Below, piece by piece: positions 61,015 through 64,000 of a stretch of 64,000 nt of DNA. The notes beneath the pieces are model-generated. The model made no database searches. It was not told the origin of the DNA and was given only the letters and a program-made list of their open reading frames with translations. A program made the translations under genes and the position numbers. Numbering within the stretch: the stretch's first letter is position 1; each line of letters opens with the position of its first letter. The DNA is from CAXBBB01 sp963793245 (GTDB lineage: Bacteria > Bacteroidota > Rhodothermia > Rhodothermales > BA12): positions 248,001-312,000 of the forward strand of contig CAWBZG010000004.1 in assembly GCA_963793245.1 (NCBI GenBank). The letters are read 5' to 3'.

Positions 61015-61776
61015 TCAGTCGAGCCGAAAGCGGAAGACGACGCGTCCGACTTGCTGTGTCTGAGGCGCATTAGGCGGGAGCGCGTCGAAGCGCCACGTAC
61101 GCAGGGCGTCCAGAACGGCGCGTTCGAGTTGCGGGCTGCCGCCTTTCCTGATCCACCGCCGGAACGCGACCGAGCCGTTGGGCGACACGGTGATCTCGGC
61201 TGTGATGTCGGCGTTGACGCGTTCGCGGTATTGCGGCTCGCGACCGCCGAGCCACGTGCGGTTGAGGCCTTCGATGTCGTACGGTGAACTGCGCGTAGGG
61301 CGGCGATCGGTGCCTGCTTCGGCGGGCGCGGTTCCGGTCGTCGGCGTGGGAATTCCGCCGGTTGCTCCTCCGGCATCGGCGCGATTCGACGTCGTCGGAG
61401 TCGGGCGGGTGGGCGTCGGAGTCGGCTCAGCGGGTGTGGGCGACGGTGTGGCCTCGGCGGTGCGCTCAGCGGGCGGCGGTTTGGCAGTCGGCAACTCGAC
61501 TTTGCGCGGCGGCGCGGGCGTCGGCTTGGGCGGTGCCGGGCGAGGACGCGGTTGGGGGGCAGGCGTCGGCTCCGGCTCCGGTTCGGGTGCTTGGCGAGGG
61601 GTGTCGGGCTGCGGTCGGCCTAGCTCGACGGGGCCGAGTTCGAGGGCGATAAAACCAATCGGTTCTGGCTCCAACTCCTCTTTATTCGGCAGGCGCGACA
61701 GGCCGAGCACGAGCAGCAGCAGCGCCGCATGAAGCGCGACGCTCAGTCCGATGCCGATCCAATCGTCGCGGTCCAT
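61015..61776 (-). CDS. tonB: Energy transducer TonB
   Basis: A 253-residue TonB protein. The membrane helix is at residues 7-28 (IGIGLSVALHAALLLLVLGL), with the His used in energy coupling. A long Pro/Glu/Lys/Thr-rich linker (residues 45-165) spans the periplasm. The C-terminal domain has VNADITAEITVSPNGSVAFR and VLDALRTWRFDALPP. It carries proton-motive-force energy from ExbBD (not in this window) to receptors such as 25499-27568. Confidence 0.94.
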   Translation of the reverse strand: MDRDDWIGIGLSVALHAALLLLVLGLSRLPNKEELEPEPIGFIALELGPVELGRPQPDTPRQAPEPEPEPTPAPQPRPRPAPPKPTPAPPRKVELPTAKPPPAERTAEATPSPTPAEPTPTPTRPTPTTSNRADAGGATGGIPTPTTGTAPAEAGTDRRPTRSSPYDIEGLNRTWLGGREPQYRERVNADITAEITVSPNGSVAFRRWIRKGGSPQLERAVLDALRTWRFDALPPNAPQTQQVGRVVFRFRLD

Positions 61777-61934
61777 GAGGCTGAAGGGTGGGAGGGAGGA
61801 GGTGATTGCCTAACGATGCGAAAGGTAGAGACGTATGAGTGGGAAGTCTATTTCGACGCTGCGGTTGCTCGGAATGTAGACGTGTGCTCTTCGCTTTTAG
61901 CACGCGCTTCCCGACGACCCCAAGCGGAAATCGG

Positions 61935-61941
61935 TAGCTTG
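61935..61941 (+). promoter_or_regulatory. Candidate -7 element (TAGCTTG) before gltX
   Basis: TAGCTTG at 61935-61941, 23 bp before the gltX start, fits the TAnnTTG pattern. Confidence 0.3.
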
Positions 61942-61964
61942 ATCGGCTAAACCGCTCAAGATCC

Positions 61965-63446
61965 ATGTCCGAACCCGTCCGCGTCCGCTTTGCCCCGTCG
62001 CCCACCGGCCTGCTCCATATTGGCGGGCTGCGTACGGCGCTCTACAACTACCTCTACGCGCGCAAACGCGGTGGCACGTTCATCCTGCGCGTCGAGGACA
62101 CCGACCAGAGCCGTTACGTCGCCGAAGCCGAGCCGGACATCCGCGCGTCGCTTGAGTGGGCCGGGCTGACCATCGACGAAGGGCCGCAGGAAGGTGGCGA
62201 GGTCGGCCCGTATTACCAGTCGCAGCGCCGCGAACTGTACGCGGGATACGCCGACCAACTCGTCGAGCAGGGCCACGCCTACTACGCGTTCGACACGCCT
62301 GAGGAGTTGGACGACATGAAGGAGCGGCTGCGCAAGAGCGGCAACCCGTCGCCCAAGTACGACGCTGTGACGCGGATGAGCATGAAAAACTCCATCACGC
62401 TGCCCGACGCCGAGGTCAAAGCCAAACTCGACGCGGGTGAGGAGTACGTCATTCGCCTCAAGGTGCCGCGCCGCGAGACCGTCCGCTTCGAGGACATGAT
62501 CCGGGGTTGGGTGTCGTTTGAGACGAGCGGTATCGACGATCAGGTACTCGTCAAGTCGGACGGCATGCCGACCTACCACTTGGCTAACGTCGTCGACGAT
62601 CACGCGATGGGCATTACGCACGTCATTCGGGGTGAGGAGTGGCTGTCGAGCGTGCCCAAGCACATCCTGATGTATCAGTACTTCGGCTGGACGCCGCCCA
62701 AACTGGCGCACCTGCCGCTGATCCTGAGTCCGACGGGCGGGAAGCTGAGCAAGCGCAACGCCGACACGTTGGGCATTCCCGTCAGCGTCGCGCAGTACCG
62801 CGAGGCGGGCTACGAACCAGCTGCGCTCCTCAACTTCCTGGCGTTTCTGGGATGGAATCCGGGGACCGAGCAGGAGGTGTTCTCGCTCGAAGAGTTGACG
62901 CAGGCGTTCGAGGTCGAGCGCATCGGCAAGAGCGGGGTGCAGTTCTCGATGGATAAGCTCGATTGGTTCAACCAGCAGTTCCTGCGCCGCCTGGCGCCTC
63001 AGGAACTGGCTCAGCGTGCGCGTCCGCACCTGGATGCTGCCGGACTTGAAGCAAGCGACGATTACCTCGCCGACGTTGCCGCGCTCATGCACGACCGCGT
63101 TACCAAGGCCGAAGAACTCGCCACGTTCTGCGCCTACTTCTACGCCGACCCAACCGAGTACGAGGAGAAGGGCGTCAAAAAGCGCTGGAAAGACGATAGC
63201 GCCGATCTCGTCCGCGCCTACGCCGATGCCCTGGAAGCCGACGACGCATTCACTGTCGAATCGACCGAGGCCACTCTGCGTCAGATCACCGAAGCGCGCG
63301 AAGCCGGAGCCGGTCGTCTGATCCACCCGGCGCGGCTGGCTGTCAGCGGCACGTCGTTCGGCCCTAGCCTGTTCGACATGTTGGCGCTGATCGGCAAGGA
63401 GGCCGTCGTTCGGCGCTTGCGCAAGGCGGCGGACGTGCTGGGGTGA
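61965..63446 (+). CDS. gltX: Glutamyl-tRNA synthetase
   Basis: GltX, 493 residues. It charges tRNA-Glu with glutamate (and perhaps tRNA-Gln where no GlnRS exists). The ATP motif is APSPTGLLHIGG (HIGH-like at residues 18-21). The second motif is LSPTGGKLSKRNADTLG. The anticodon-binding half is normal in length and contains YKPAALLNFLAFLGWNPG-like sequence (YEPAALLNFLAFLGW). It is convergent with meaB across a perfect palindrome. Confidence 0.98.
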   Translation: MSEPVRVRFAPSPTGLLHIGGLRTALYNYLYARKRGGTFILRVEDTDQSRYVAEAEPDIRASLEWAGLTIDEGPQEGGEVGPYYQSQRRELYAGYADQLVEQGHAYYAFDTPEELDDMKERLRKSGNPSPKYDAVTRMSMKNSITLPDAEVKAKLDAGEEYVIRLKVPRRETVRFEDMIRGWVSFETSGIDDQVLVKSDGMPTYHLANVVDDHAMGITHVIRGEEWLSSVPKHILMYQYFGWTPPKLAHLPLILSPTGGKLSKRNADTLGIPVSVAQYREAGYEPAALLNFLAFLGWNPGTEQEVFSLEELTQAFEVERIGKSGVQFSMDKLDWFNQQFLRRLAPQELAQRARPHLDAAGLEASDDYLADVAALMHDRVTKAEELATFCAYFYADPTEYEEKGVKKRWKDDSADLVRAYADALEADDAFTVESTEATLRQITEAREAGAGRLIHPARLAVSGTSFGPSLFDMLALIGKEAVVRRLRKAADVLG

Positions 63447-63490
63447 CGCGGTTCGATCCGGTGGTGTGCGGGATACATCCGCCGTTCGGT

Positions 63491-63518
63491 GTAGCGCCGT
63501 TATATATAACGGCGCTAC
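63491..63518. terminator. Perfect 28-bp palindrome between gltX and meaB
   Basis: GTAGCGCCGTTATA is followed at once by its exact complement, so the 28 bases are self-complementary with an AT-rich centre. It lies between the ends of two convergent genes and includes the meaB stop codon, so it may end transcription in both directions. Confidence 0.6.
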
Positions 63519-64000
63519 GGGGTGATCAACGTGCGCACGACGTCCTCCAACGACTCACCGCTGCGCACCGCTCTCTCCGCCTCGCGCCACGCATCGGCAA
63601 ACCACGGCTGCGTCCGCGCGTGCGACACCAGCGCCTCGACCCACGCCTCCTTTAGTGCGGCGACGGCCTGAGCGCGGCGCTGCGCGATTAACCGTCCCGA
63701 TGCCCTCGTCGTCTGGGCGAACGCGTCGATCCGGTCGCTCAATGCGTCGACGCCATCGCCGGTCGTAGAGGAGAGCGACAGCACGCGGTCGTGCGTCGTT
63801 AGTGCATCGGGCGAGGGTGGCGGCAGGATGCTCAGCGCACCGCGTAGGCTGCGGACTGTTGCGGCGACGGCGTCGGGGAGCAGGTCGCGCTTGGTGACGG
63901 CGAACAGGTCGGCGTGCTCCATGATGCCGCGCTTGATGCCTTGCAGGTCGTCGCCGGATGCGGGTTGGGCGACGAACACGAACAGGTCGGCCAGGTCTTT
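63515..64000 (-). CDS. meaB: Methylmalonyl-CoA mutase-associated GTPase MeaB (5' end outside window)
   Basis: The C-terminal part of a MeaB/ArgK GTPase that protects and reactivates B12-dependent methylmalonyl-CoA mutase. The frame runs past base 64000. Visible motifs are DLADLFVFVAQPASGDDLQG, IKRGIMEHADLFAVTKRD (G4 motif TKRD, from the N/TKxD form), and the C-terminal helices used for dimer contact. The Walker A region lies outside the window. The mutase genes are not in this window. Confidence 0.9.
   Translation of the reverse strand, partial: KDLADLFVFVAQPASGDDLQGIKRGIMEHADLFAVTKRDLLPDAVAATVRSLRGALSILPPPSPDALTTHDRVLSLSSTTGDGVDALSDRIDAFAQTTRASGRLIAQRRAQAVAALKEAWVEALVSHARTQPWFADAWREAERAVRSGESLEDVVRTLITP

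Noticed and set aside
61956..63326. 456-codon frame opposite gltX
   Set aside because: Antisense shadow of gltX.
1..64000. CRISPR array
   Set aside because: The many palindromes are single or paired, with no regular repeat-spacer pattern and no cas genes.

Overview
The window looks like a chromosomal segment of a GC-rich member of the Rhodothermota/Bacteroidota branch. Supporting signs are a C-terminal type IX secretion sorting domain on a secreted nuclease, a DUF5683 protein, paired SpmA/SpmB proteins in a non-sporulating context, a TonB/TonB-receptor envelope, several lipoprotein signal peptides, a serine palmitoyltransferase-like enzyme, and candidate TAnnTTG promoter elements. The genus cannot be told from this sequence alone. 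There is one tRNA gene (Gly, GCC). I see no rRNA, CRISPR array, prophage or complete insertion sequence.

Layout. 1-8250: a TRIC-type membrane protein (cut by the window edge), two metallo-beta-lactamase-fold enzymes, a large FAD/Fe-S glycolate or lactate oxidase, a serine hydrolase and a cysteine-less FmdB-like protein. 8341-8517: a compact tRNA-Gly unit with promoter and terminator. 9143-10276: an acetyltransferase-like protein. 10739-16392: a six-gene minus-strand operon (ATP-grasp ligase, small zinc-ribbon protein, KamA radical-SAM aminomutase, DUF5683, glycosyltransferase, serine palmitoyltransferase-like enzyme). Divergent from it, 16721-19528 holds wbpB-wbpD-wbpE for di-N-acetylated uronic acid nucleotide sugars, which meets uvrC tail to tail. 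21552-27568: secreted and outer-membrane proteins (GH18, M28 peptidase, TonB-dependent receptor). 27848-32462: a xanthine-dehydrogenase-type operon (2Fe-2S, FAD and Mo subunits plus a MocA-like nucleotidyltransferase). 32846-36035: QEGLA protein, VF530 and DUF58. 36137-38120: a degenerate tandem duplication of a lipoprotein gene and a small gene. 38204-39613: thyA-folA. 40671-47444: an orphan SF2 helicase, a NarL-type regulator divergent from two tandem porins, YdeI-like and outer-membrane proteins. 47530-54749: uppP, an NtrC-type regulator, EcsC, M14 peptidase, CBM48 protein, spmB/spmA and DUF4112. 54746-55406: a toxin-antitoxin pair whose PIN toxin has an in-frame stop. 55481-60912: a surface polysaccharide cluster (DUF3833, glycosylphosphotransferase, Wzi, T9SS nuclease). 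61015-64000: tonB, gltX and the 3' part of meaB.

Two properties run through the whole window. First, at least seven otherwise well-conserved genes are split by single-base frameshifts (eight shifts in all). This fits uncorrected indels in the assembly better than biology, so I annotate those genes as whole loci. Second, intergenic spaces carry many imperfect or perfect palindromes from several families, and one of them lies inside a coding sequence. These are the main unexplained structure. The most interesting gene set is the six-gene operon at 10739-16392, which may make an unusual amino-acid-modified or glycosylated lipid. That reading is inference from gene families and spacing only.
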